Part shown: positions 20,553 through 30,035 of the stretch, piece after piece
Layout of the letters: each line of letters begins with the position of its first letter
Position numbering within the stretch: the first letter of the stretch is position 1
NCBI GenBank assembly: GCA_028641055.1
Contig: CM054062.1
Span: 173,619,642 to 173,683,641 of the forward strand
Source of the DNA: Alopecurus myosuroides
Taxonomy: Eukaryota; Streptophyta; Magnoliopsida; Poales; Poaceae
Direction of reading: 5' to 3'
DNA length: 64,000 nucleotides
Made by a program: the position numbers and the translations under genes
The notes under the pieces: model-generated
Told to the model about the DNA's origin: nothing
The model's database searches: none
The model's input: only the letters and a program-made list of their open reading frames with translations

Positions 20553-23486
20553 ATGGCTGGAGGCAAAAAACGTGGCGCCACCATCTCCGCATCTGGGGAA
20601 GCTTCCGTGCAAACCGCGCCGCGCTCGGGCGACTGGCGCTCGCCCAACACCACCGCGAAGAGCATCAAGGAGATGCAGCGGGAGGGGCTGCTGCCGGCGG
20701 AGTCTGAAAAACGGGTGCGCCTCGGAAAGAAAGAAGAGGTACCCAATCCGCAAGCAAACGAGCGCGTGGTCTTCGCGGACCACGTGTCTCGTGGTCTTTC
20801 TTTTCCCCTCCATCCATTTCTTGTCGGGTTGTTGTATGTCTATGGCATACAGCTTCACGGTCTACCTCCGAACGCGGTGCAGCACATATCGTGCTTCATC
20901 GTGTTCTGCGAATGCTTCCTTGGCATTCGCCCACATTGGGCACTCTGGAAGGCCCTCTTCAAAGTCCGGATCTTCCGCGAGAAGTCGCGGGTAGACTCCG
21001 AGCCCGGCGAGCCGCTACGTACGGGTGGCTTTGGGATCCAAGCAAGATCGGAGACCAGCTATTTCAGCATGTACTTCATTGACTCCGCGCAGGGCTGGAA
21101 GAGAAAATGGTTCTACGTCATCGACAACAGCTCGGGTGGGATCGTAGAATTCCACCCGTTCGCTGTTCTGAAGAGGCGGAAGTCCTGGTCGCACAAGTTG
21201 TCATCCGAAGAGGCCCAGGTCGTCGCGCCTCTACTCGCAAGAGTGACAGCCCTCCGCGATCAAGCTGCTGGAGTTGTACTCAATGGGCTGCACCTGGCGA
21301 GTACCTTTCTGAAACGCAGGATTCAACCTTTGCAGCTCAGGCCTTCCACGATGTGGGAGTATCAAGGCTCTGAAGATCCTAGCCGAGTGAGTCGCGAAGA
21401 GCTTTCGAACGTTGAGTTCGAGAAGAAAATCGCGGCTATCACTAGCCTGAAGGCGGGAGAGAAATTCTCCGAGTGCACAGTCGCGGCCTTTGACGCGTTG
21501 AAGCCTCCGCCAGCCGCGGTGAGTTTATCTTTCTTCTCTTTTTTATTTTCTTTATTTCCTTGCTTGTTATGAATTCCAGTCGATTGAATTTTCCTTTGTG
21601 TTCTTCTGTCTTCTTCCCTAGAGTTTGTCCATGGCCACCTGCTACCCTCCTGTATCTGGGGCAGAAGCCTCAGAATTATTGGCGAGTAACTTGGATGCCC
21701 CAGCCGACACTAGTGTCGCTGACGCTTCTTCGAGCTCCGACCAAGATTCTTCGAATGACGCAGGAGACTCGGGTGGCGATCGATATAAACCTCGTCGGGT
21801 AGAAGGCGATGAGGCCACTTCTAAGGACAACTCCTTGGAAGAGTCGCCCGGAAAGGAGCCCATCCATGCTACTCCTCTGCAAATGCGCGCCCCTTCTTCC
21901 TCATTCTCAGTTATCCAGACCGTCTGGAATGCAGATATGCTGGATGAGGATGAAGATGATGAGTAAGTTTTCCTCCTCGCTCTTAGTCAAGCATTTTTTC
22001 CTTCGCATCTATGTTGACGCTTTGTCTTTTGTCGCAGCGTGCAAGCCATTAGTCCTCGCAGGTACGCCTCTTCTCTTCCTCCCGAAAGGAGGAGTAAGGC
22101 AGGAGCCGCGGATGAGGCTCCCACTGTAGGCACTATCCAAAATTCGCCCGGCGTAGCCCCCAAGGCGGCGACTATGGAACATGAAACTCCTAGTTTAGCT
22201 GCCGGGGCTTCAGCTTCAAAGGAGGTGTCGGGTAGCTCCGCAGATCCCCTCTCCCGTGCCAAGGGCCAGATAAATTCTGTTACTTGTCTTTAATTTGTTT
22301 ATCGGGTGCACGACAGTGCTCCCGATGGGAGTAGCCCCCGAGGCTGTAGTCGATCACATGTGATCGGCTACAGGCTCAAAAACTGTTTTTTCCTTATTCT
22401 TTATTTTATCGGGTGCACGGCAGTGCTCCCGATGGGAGTAGCCCCCGAGGCTGTAGTCGATTGATTGTAATCGGGTACAGGCTCCAATTCTTCTCTTCTA
22501 ATTTTTCTCTCTGAATTTCTTGCAGTCGCTCATTGATTCCCTTGCGGCGATTGGGCGCCCTGTTGTCCTCGCCGAATCTGACTGTTCGTTCCTTCGAGCG
22601 GAGCGCAGTCGACTCACTTCTGAAAACGAGCTTCTTCGAAGTAAGCTCAGCCCCCTTTCTTTTTCTGTTTTGCACTTTTCCCATTAGTTCTTCGATTCTA
22701 ATAGGTATTGTCGTGCAGCTCAACTTGAGTTTTCGAAGACCGAGAAGGACGATGCTTCTACTCGGGCAATAGCTCTGGAGGCTGAGCTGGCGGCTGTTCG
22801 CCAAGATCTGGAATCCTCGCGCATGTCTTCGGCTGACCTCGAAGGGAAACTTGCTTCTGCCCAAGAGGCCTTGAAGAAGTTAGAGACGGCCAGCACCAAG
22901 GCGGATGCTGATCTTGTCGATTTTATCCGTCCCCTTGCCGGGCGCTTTGCGGGTGAGTTATTTTGGGTTTATAATTTATTTTCTGTTGTCTTGATTTTTG
23001 ACGCTCTTCTTCTTTGTAGGTCTTCTTGGTGTTCCTCTCGAGCTTCCAGGGATCCAGCGGGTGGACGCGCTGACGGATTCCCTCGCCCAGCTCAGGAGGC
23101 ATGCCGAAGGGATTTGCTCCTTGGTTGGCAACGCCACTCAAGTGTTGACGCAGCTGCATGGTCACCTTCTCGTCAATGCTTCCTCTCCATCCGCGCTAGG
23201 TGACCTGCTGAAGATCTTCTCGGGGAGCAATCTCCTGGATGCCTACGCGGTTGCTCAGTCGGAGTCTGGGGCGAAGAGGGCCATCCAGTTCGCGTTAGCG
23301 CATGGAGTTAGCGGCTTGGAGGAGGCTTATTCGGATCTCCCAGTCGACCCCTCCACGGGCAAAAAGGTACGGCTCTCTCGTTTTGGCGAGCCAGCCGCCA
23401 TCCTTGCTCGGAAGCTGTCTGAGCTGTTTGCTCGACTTAAAGGAGGGACGACTGCTGCGAGTGGGAGCACCAATGTAGCTTCTTAG
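20553..23486 (+). CDS. spliced antisense gene in the Tat element (PF04195-type, 'putative gypsy type transposon')
   Basis: Runs opposite to gag-pol. Six exons join in frame to 784 residues: 20553-21518, 21622-21962, 22038-22269, 22526-22640, 22719-22952, 23020-23486. Exon 1 holds the PF04195-like domain of unknown function: VFADHVSRGLSFPLHPF, LHGLPPNAVQHISCF and, at its end, TMWEYQG. Exons 2-3 are Ser/Asp/Glu-rich and look disordered. Exons 4-5 form a probable coiled coil (SENELLR, LEAELAAVRQDLES, LASAQEALKKLE). Exon 6 is a helical C-terminal domain. Introns are GT-AG except intron 3, whose donor reads CAG/ATAAAT where GTAAAT is expected, so splicing there is probably broken. The family is known as an extra antisense ORF of Tat elements. 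Despite the database name there is no transposase motif. Function unknown; expression would come from its own promoter. Confidence 0.75.
22303..22485. repeat. duplicated 100-bp unit with polypurine-tract-like core in intron 3
   Basis: TCGGGTGCACG[A/G]CAGTGCTCCC followed by GATGGGAGTAGCCCCCGAGG occurs at about 22303 and again at about 22409. A shorter copy of GATGGGAGTAGCCCCCGA lies at 23611. It lies entirely within the intron between exons 3 and 4 of the antisense gene. Confidence 0.8.
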
Positions 23487-23705
23487 GCTTGTATTTCTTT
23501 TGCTTTACCAATTCGATTGTAGTGAACCTTGGGATGTATTCTCGTATTTTCATTGTCTTTAATCGAGGTGTTCTTCTGAAAATGCTTCTTGCAATTGTTT
23601 GTCTTCTCCTGATGGGAGTAGCCCCCGACCACCTGTTGAATAGGTGGTGAATATATCTCGAGTAGGGCACCTTATTCCTTTAATCTTCTTTTTGATATTC
23701 AGGTA

Positions 23706-24500
23706 GCCGAAGTGGTCGCAGAACCTTCAAGTGGACCTGCTACCCGAACTGATCCACTTGTTTCCGCTGTTGGGACTTTGGCGGGTCTCCGTGATCGTGT
23801 AGCTGATGGTGAGCGCAGGCTGAAAGTGTTGCGTGGGGTAGCCGATGTGGCAAAGTCCAAGCAAAAACTGGAGATTGAACGCGAGCAGTTTGTGATGGAC
23901 GAGTTGGCTTCCCTTGCTAGGGAACTGTTGTGTAAGTAATACAGCCCCCAGGTCTTCTTTATCTTGTTTCCTTATCTGATCACGCATATTTGTTCTTCAA
24001 TTGTTAAACCGGATGATAGGGAGGAAAAACAGTGGGTAGAAAACCACATTCTTCAAGAAGCTGGCAGCTCAAGGCCTCATGCGAATAATTTTTGGTCTGA
24101 TCGCAGCCGAGGTTTTGTGTTAGCTACTTTGAAGTTCCGTGTCTCCCAGGTAAAAGTTCTCGTGAGTTCTTTTCACGAGGTCTTGATCGCGATGAAGCTG
24201 CATTCTACCCGCTTGAAAGGGGACTGGAGCTATCTCCTTGGGCTCTTCGGGCAAGAGAGAGAAATTCGCGAGTGCGTGCGCAACCAGATGACTTGCGGCG
24301 CGGTGGTGGCTCTCTCCTTTGTTCGAATATGGCATCCTGAAGTAAATTTTAACTCCGTAGCTAGGCTCCCAGATGGTCCAATCGATGATATTTCTCCGCA
24401 TTACGATGATGTTCGTCCTGCAGCGGAGAAAATCATTCGACTGACCTCTGAGGAAGTAGATAGAGTGTTGGCGACTGAGAATGCTTATCGCCATGATTGA
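23706..24500 (+). CDS. second antisense reading frame, possible extra exons
   Basis: Two open pieces follow the antisense gene on the same strand: about 23706-23933 (acidic, coiled-coil-like, ending ELLC before GTAAGT) and about 24010-24500. The latter contains LKGDWSYLLGLFGQ and RIWHPEVNFNSVARLPDG and ends TAG-free at TGA 24498. The helical layout resembles the C-terminal exon of the preceding gene, so this may be a diverged copy of that 3' part or alternative terminal exons. No own start codon or promoter was found and the acceptor for the second piece is uncertain. Confidence 0.45.
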
Positions 24501-26043
24501 TTGTTGAATGTGGACATTCTGTGATGCTGTATAGTTTGTAAAAACTGTTGTAAGGTGTGTAACTTTGTGTGTATAAATTTTCTTGTGATGCTTAGTTGTA
24601 GGCGTAGCCCCCGTGTGTTTATGTGTAACATCCCAAGTATGAAAACTCCCATTTAGAATGATTGATTTCTTGTTTATTAAAGTTTTGCATCATGTCATCA
24701 TATTGTTGCATTTGTTTTCCACTGTTTTCATTTGTTTTCCTTTGTTTTCTGTTTGAATTTCAAACCAAAATTCAAACCTTTTGTTTCATCCTTGTGATGT
24801 TACAATTTCCAAAGCGAGAGTTCAAGTAAAAACAACCAAATTGCTTTCATATTATTCCATAATGCTCACTCATTAAAAGGTTGGGTTTAATCAATCAGTT
24901 GTTTCCAAATCACATTCAAACAATTCAAATACAAATCTCAAACAACACCTCATTTGAAAATTATAAAAATACCAAACAACCTATAAACACAATTGCTCTA
25001 TTTAATCAATAGGGGTCACCCTAATAAAAAAAATATTGTTTTCAATATTAATCAATTAATCATCCAATTATTCCAGTTCAAACCAATTTACAAAACATCA
25101 AATAAAGTTTGCACTTTTCAAAAACCAAGTTGACATTTTGGTAGATGTTGACTTAATTAACCCACATGAATTTTCCCTAAATTTTTAAAACTCAAAAACC
25201 TATCAATTCCTTCCAATATCTTTTGCTACAAAAAAAAAGAAGAAAAACAAATAGAAAAGGAGAAGGAGAGAGTAACCAACCCAGCCCACCTCCTTGAAGC
25301 CCAGTACCCCTTTCGCTGGTCATCTTCCTCGAGCTGATGTCACTGTGTACGAACACCGAAACAACCGCACGATCATCCCTGCCCCTCCCGATGCCATGCC
25401 GTACGAGCTAGGGCTGCCCCATAAAACCACCTCCCTCTGCCCTAGACTCAAACCCTAGCTAGCCCTTCTCCTCCATCGCCGCCGATCCATTCTTCCTCTT
25501 CCCCGAGCCCCTCTGTTCTTTCTGCTTTTCTGAACCTGACCGAACCCATCGAGACCAGCACCCACCTCTCCTAGCTCCGGTCACCACCTCCACCTCGAGG
25601 AGCAGCCGGGCGTGGGAATGAAACCGCCCCGCTCCCCTCGTCCTCCCGGTGCCCTCGGTTTCCGCCGGGAGCCCCCGGAGCTCCGGCGCCGTCCGCCGTT
25701 TCCGCCGCCGGTCGCCACTGCCTGCATCGACCAAGCCTGCACCGCTGCTCCCTCCGATCCTCAAGGTGAGGTTCGACCTCCTTCCTTTCCTCTCGCCTCC
25801 CTCCCTCCTGCAGCCCCCACACGCACCAGCGCCGCCGCCCCAAGCGCCCACGGCCACCGCGGCCATCATCCGCCTCCCTGCTGCCTCCGTTCGCTGTAGA
25901 AGTACAGAGACCGATCGGGTTCAGGTAGCGAACTGAACAAATTCAGTTAGGCCGCAAACCAAAGCACTTACCCCCCGAGTTCCCTGTTCTGTCACCACAG
26001 CCGCACCAGCCCATCTGGTTACCAGCACCCAGCGCAACAGTGA

Positions 26044-26070
26044 GGTGCAGGGTTCGATCCCCCCTGCACC
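26044..26070 (+). other. tRNA T-arm-like hairpin in the LTR (also at 31458 and 36872)
   Basis: GGTGCAGGGTTCGATCCCCC followed by CTGCACC makes a near-perfect stem around TTCGATC and contains a B-box consensus (GGTTCGATCCC). The rest of a tRNA cloverleaf is absent. Identical in all three LTRs, so it predates the array. Confidence 0.6.
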
Positions 26071-26289
26071 CATAAAACCAAACCTTTTTTTTCCCCAATT
26101 GATTTGGTACAGAAACTTCCAGGAATCACAAATAGGCCCCTGGCACTTATTTCTAGCCCCTGGAAAATATTTTCTAAGTCCCTATTGCAGTAAAAATGGC
26201 AGATTTGCACCCAATTTTGGAAATTGCATAAATAAATCATCCTAACTCCAAATTCAACATTTTTAATATGTTTTCTGTACCAAATTAAA

Positions 26290-27010
26290 TACTCTACCCA
26301 AATATAATTTTTTTTACTGTTTTGAATATTTTAAATTGGTGCAATATTTGAAAACTTGTTAAATTCATTTAATTTTGCAAAAATCATAACTTGGGCATAA
26401 AAATTCGAAATTTCACAAACCAAATATGTTTTCCAATCAACTTTTCATGTACTTTCCAAATATAAATTTTGTTTGCTGTTTTGAATAATTTAAATTGCTG
26501 AAAACAACTGTTTCTTAATTATTGCATTTAAAATTGCCAAAATAATAACTTGATCATTTTAAATCCAATTTCCACAAATGAAATATGTTTTCCATGCAAA
26601 ATTAAACCCTCTTTCCAAATATAAACTTTGTTTTCTGTTTTGAATAATTAAAATTGGTTAAATAATTTAATCCTTGTTTAATTCATTTAATATTGTTAAA
26701 TTTGTCACTTGATCAAAACAAATTCTTTTGGGACATATAAAATATGTTTTCAAACCACAAAAGTATAAACTTTTCAAATATGAACTTCACTCAATGTTTT
26801 GCCCAAATAAAAATTCAAATAAGTTCATGTTTGAATTAAATTCATTTAATTCTTGCTTACACTTGTTTAATTCATCAATAAATCATTTGAAATCCTTTTT
26901 CAACAAGTGAAACATGCAATCCACCTAAAATTGTGTGTTCTTATCAAATATGAACTTTGTTATCTATTTTGAACAATTTAAATTGGTGAAAACAACAAAT
27001 GCTTGTGTGA
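26290..27010 (+). repeat. five degenerate units of about 160 bp inside each LTR
   Basis: Units starting [C/T]CAAATAT[A/G]A...TTTGAATAATTTAAATTG at about 26299, 26456, 26614, 26775 and 26944, spacing 157-169 bp. The same block lies at +5414 (LTR 2) and +10828 (LTR 3). AT-rich, non-coding. Confidence 0.75.
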
Positions 27011-29204
27011 CACCTTTAAGTAACCAAAATTTCCAACACTTAATAAATGAATTTCTAAACTTGTTAAGCCTTATTTCCATTTGGTTCTATTGTTGTTATT
27101 TTGCTGTTTTCCTCATCCACGCATCATGCTAATCCACCTTCATATAATGATTAGTTGTAAAACAATTAATTCAACCATAATTCATGGGCTTTCCATATGC
27201 AATCCAATTGCATATGGGTCCATTTAATCCTATTTCTATCTTGTCAACTAATTTATTTTGATGCAACCATTAACTTGTCATGCATCATCTTGATTGTGCA
27301 CAATGCCATGATAATGATTGTTTATCTTTCTGCCTTGTTTGTTTGCTTCTTCTCGGATACACGACGACGTTGAGACCGACGATACTTACGACATCCCTTC
27401 TAAGGAGTTAGCTCAGTACCAGGCTACTGGGTTTGCAGGCAAGTTATCACTCACATGAACCATTGTGTTCCTTTCAACATTGGTTACCGATACCTTCCGT
27501 TGTCTATTTCTGCTAGCCCTATGATTAGTTGTTTCTGTTACGATCCTATCACATGAATCCTTTAACCCTGATATTGCCTCACCTCCATACCTATAACCAT
27601 TGCTTGTTGCCCGTGTCTTAATAGCATGCTTAGGTTGTTTTGCTCGATTCTGTTACCCGTTACTTTCTGTTACTATTTCATTATGTTCTGGGGGCTCGAT
27701 GTTTAATCAATCAATCAATCATGCTAATGTTATCGTTAAATAATAACTTGATGATAAGGCACCGGCAGGAGGCCCATGAGAGGTTTTGAAGCCTGCTCGT
27801 GTCGACCCTAATAGGAAAAGGGTCTTGTCTACTGATCCATGATGAGCGCACTACCCGCATTTGGGAAGCGAGTATGGGCGCCCCCCTCAACTTGACCTGA
27901 TTCGCATCTCGTCCAAATCGCCTCATTTAGTTCGTGTTTTCCATTTGCCGCATGCATGTTTTTGCGAGCCCAGGCCAGGGTGGAACTTTCGTAGTCGGCA
28001 TATAGGGGGACACGGTCTTAGAGTGCTATGAGGGTCCCTTTTCTTCGGGGCTTGATTAGCCGTGCGCCCAAGGTTCTTTGGGCTTGATGCGAAGAAGAGT
28101 CGAGTTGTGTTGAGTGCCCCGCTTGGTGGAAGGGCCTTTCCATCTGGCGGGTTATTCATGCGTGTACGGCCAAATTGGTGCAACCCTGCAGGGATAATCT
28201 TCTCGAGAAGCCGTGTTTTCCGCGGTTATGGATTACTTGGTGAAAGTACTGGCTAACAAGTACTCAGGACAACTTAAACATAATGATCAAACATGTACAC
28301 CCAATGATTAATAACTTGACTAGTAATAGGTTGATGACACAATAACTTGATTCACCTTTAATACAACTGTGTGAGTTATCCTTGGATTGCTTCTTTGGAT
28401 AAGGGGCGAGATCCAGGATGGGTTTGTTTGAAGTTATCTTTCAGTTGGTTACAATCCTCGATCTTATCTCCTTTCTGTTAGCCGGAAGTGGTAGAATCTC
28501 TGTAGTTGGTTAGCGCAGCCAGTTGCAGCATCTTTTATATCCCCTCTCTTCCGTTGAACCCAAGGCATCTGTGCTTGGTGTTGACGGGTTACACTTTGGT
28601 GAACTGTGAGTCTTGCTTGCCAGTACGTTTATGTACTGACCCCTTTGGGGCTGTGGTTTCCGCAGACCTACGTTTCCGAGGATCTACATGGTGGCTATTA
28701 CGTGGAGTATGACGAGACTGCTGACGAGTAGATAGCGGACCCGGGCAGGATCCGAGGCTTCGTGGATGGGCTCCGTCTGTTTGTTTCCGGCCTCTTAGGC
28801 CTATTTGGTTCTTGTCTGTACTCAGACATGTTGAATGCTTCCGCTGTATTGTAATGATGTATTGTTGGGGCAGGTGCCCTCTGAATGATTGTATTTGCTA
28901 TCTCTGCTCTAATGAGAGCCATTTGCAGCTTATTTCAATCTTTTGTGTCGTAGAGATCTGTTGTGATATCAGCTGTTCAACGCCGTTGACGTACCATGTG
29001 TGTATGGTTTGAAGTACGTCGACGGAAGTGCCTTTGATTTCTAGTGGATAGTTTACATCGACGATGGAATAGCAGGGCTTGTGTTGTCGCGCATAAGCGC
29101 AGGCCTACCAGGAAGCTGGGACGTGGGAGCAGTTATGCCCCATAATCCAAGCATCTGCTATCCAGTTCGTACGGTGAGTATCCCCTAGAAATCAGGGTGC
29201 GACA

Positions 29205-30035
29205 AATGGTATCAGAGCTTGTCTGCCTGTAGGATCCCTTTTTACTGGTCGCAGTTGAGTCTAGAAATTATTTTGTAGCTATACAGGAAAAATGAAACGT
29301 GAGAGTAGGAATTCTGTTCTTTTTCTTCTTTTCCCCACCCTCCCTCCCTTTTCTGGTAAGGAAGTGCAACGTTGATTTCTCCCTTCTCATCTAAACTTTC
29401 AAGTTAGGATTTCACGTGTTTTGGGTTCTCCGTAGTACCTCAGGAGTTTTGTTCTCGTTTTCCCCGATGTTGCTATCCTGTTCTTCTCAACACCCTTTTC
29501 GTCTGTTGAAATCTTGTTGTTCTTTTCCACATCAAATCTTCTACCGGCGTCTAATCAAAACTCCCTCGTAAACTCTTATCCAGTTAAAGGGTTATTTGAT
29601 ACCGGAGCATCACATTCCTTTGTGTCAACAATCTTTTCCACAACATACAACCTAATTCTAGTTCCACAAAGCAATCAAATCACCGTTCACTCTTCGGAAT
29701 CTCAAATGTTGACTTCCAAGATAAGTAAGAACAATCCAATTCTAATGGGAGGCCACATATTCCTCGTTACTCTCATATTGATGATTCTGACATTGATGTT
29801 ATTCTTGGTGTTCCATTGATGTCAATAACTCTGTTCCACCATTCTAGCCAGATAATCTATTCTCCAAATGAATCAAGTTCCATTCAGCTATACACCCTTG
29901 GTGCAAAATCTCTCCCCTTTACTTGAAAATGTTCCGGTGGTTTCCAAATTCCCTGACGTCTACCCAAGAAGTTTTCGGACCTTTTCTTTTCTCAGTAGGA
30001 ATCTCGGGGCGCGATTCCTTCAAGGGGGGGCGTTT
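29205..30035 (+). pseudogene. internal domain 1: primer site, retropepsin remnant, polypurine tract
   Basis: 831 bp. Primer-binding site TGGTATCAGAGC at 29207. A protease fragment at about 29580-29640 reads VKGLFDTGASHSFVS, keeping the DTG triad. A later frame at about 29930 reads VVSKFPDVYP, the linker that normally precedes RT in gypsy elements. Everything from RT to integrase is missing and gag is absent. Polypurine tract AAGGGGGGG at 30022-30030. Confidence 0.85.

Larger units (their letters stand above)
24624..29204 (+). repeat. LTR 1 (left) of the array
   Basis: 4581 bp. Parts in order: AT-rich 5' third; GC-rich block with CATAAAA (25420), telobox AAACCCTA (25450) and a proline-rich open frame; tRNA-T-arm-like hairpin (26044-26070); five degenerate repeats of about 160 bp (26290-27010); then a mixed 3' third with two short acidic frames. 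Differs from LTR 2 and LTR 3 at about nine shared sites before 27.8 kb. Confidence 0.9.

Noticed and set aside
20553..21518. Calling the antisense protein a transposase
   Set aside because: The family name suggests it, but no DDE/RNase H-like transposase motif or terminal inverted repeats are present.
25459..25936. Several 90-136-codon frames on both strands, repeated at 30873 and 36287
   Set aside because: Low-complexity GC-rich LTR sequence present three times; overlapping frames on both strands indicate composition, not genes.
26044..26070. tRNA gene
   Set aside because: Only a T-arm-like hairpin and B box; no anticodon or D arm can be folded from the flank.
26290..27010. CRISPR-like regular repeats
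   Set aside because: Units are long, degenerate and adjacent without unique spacers, in a plant LTR.
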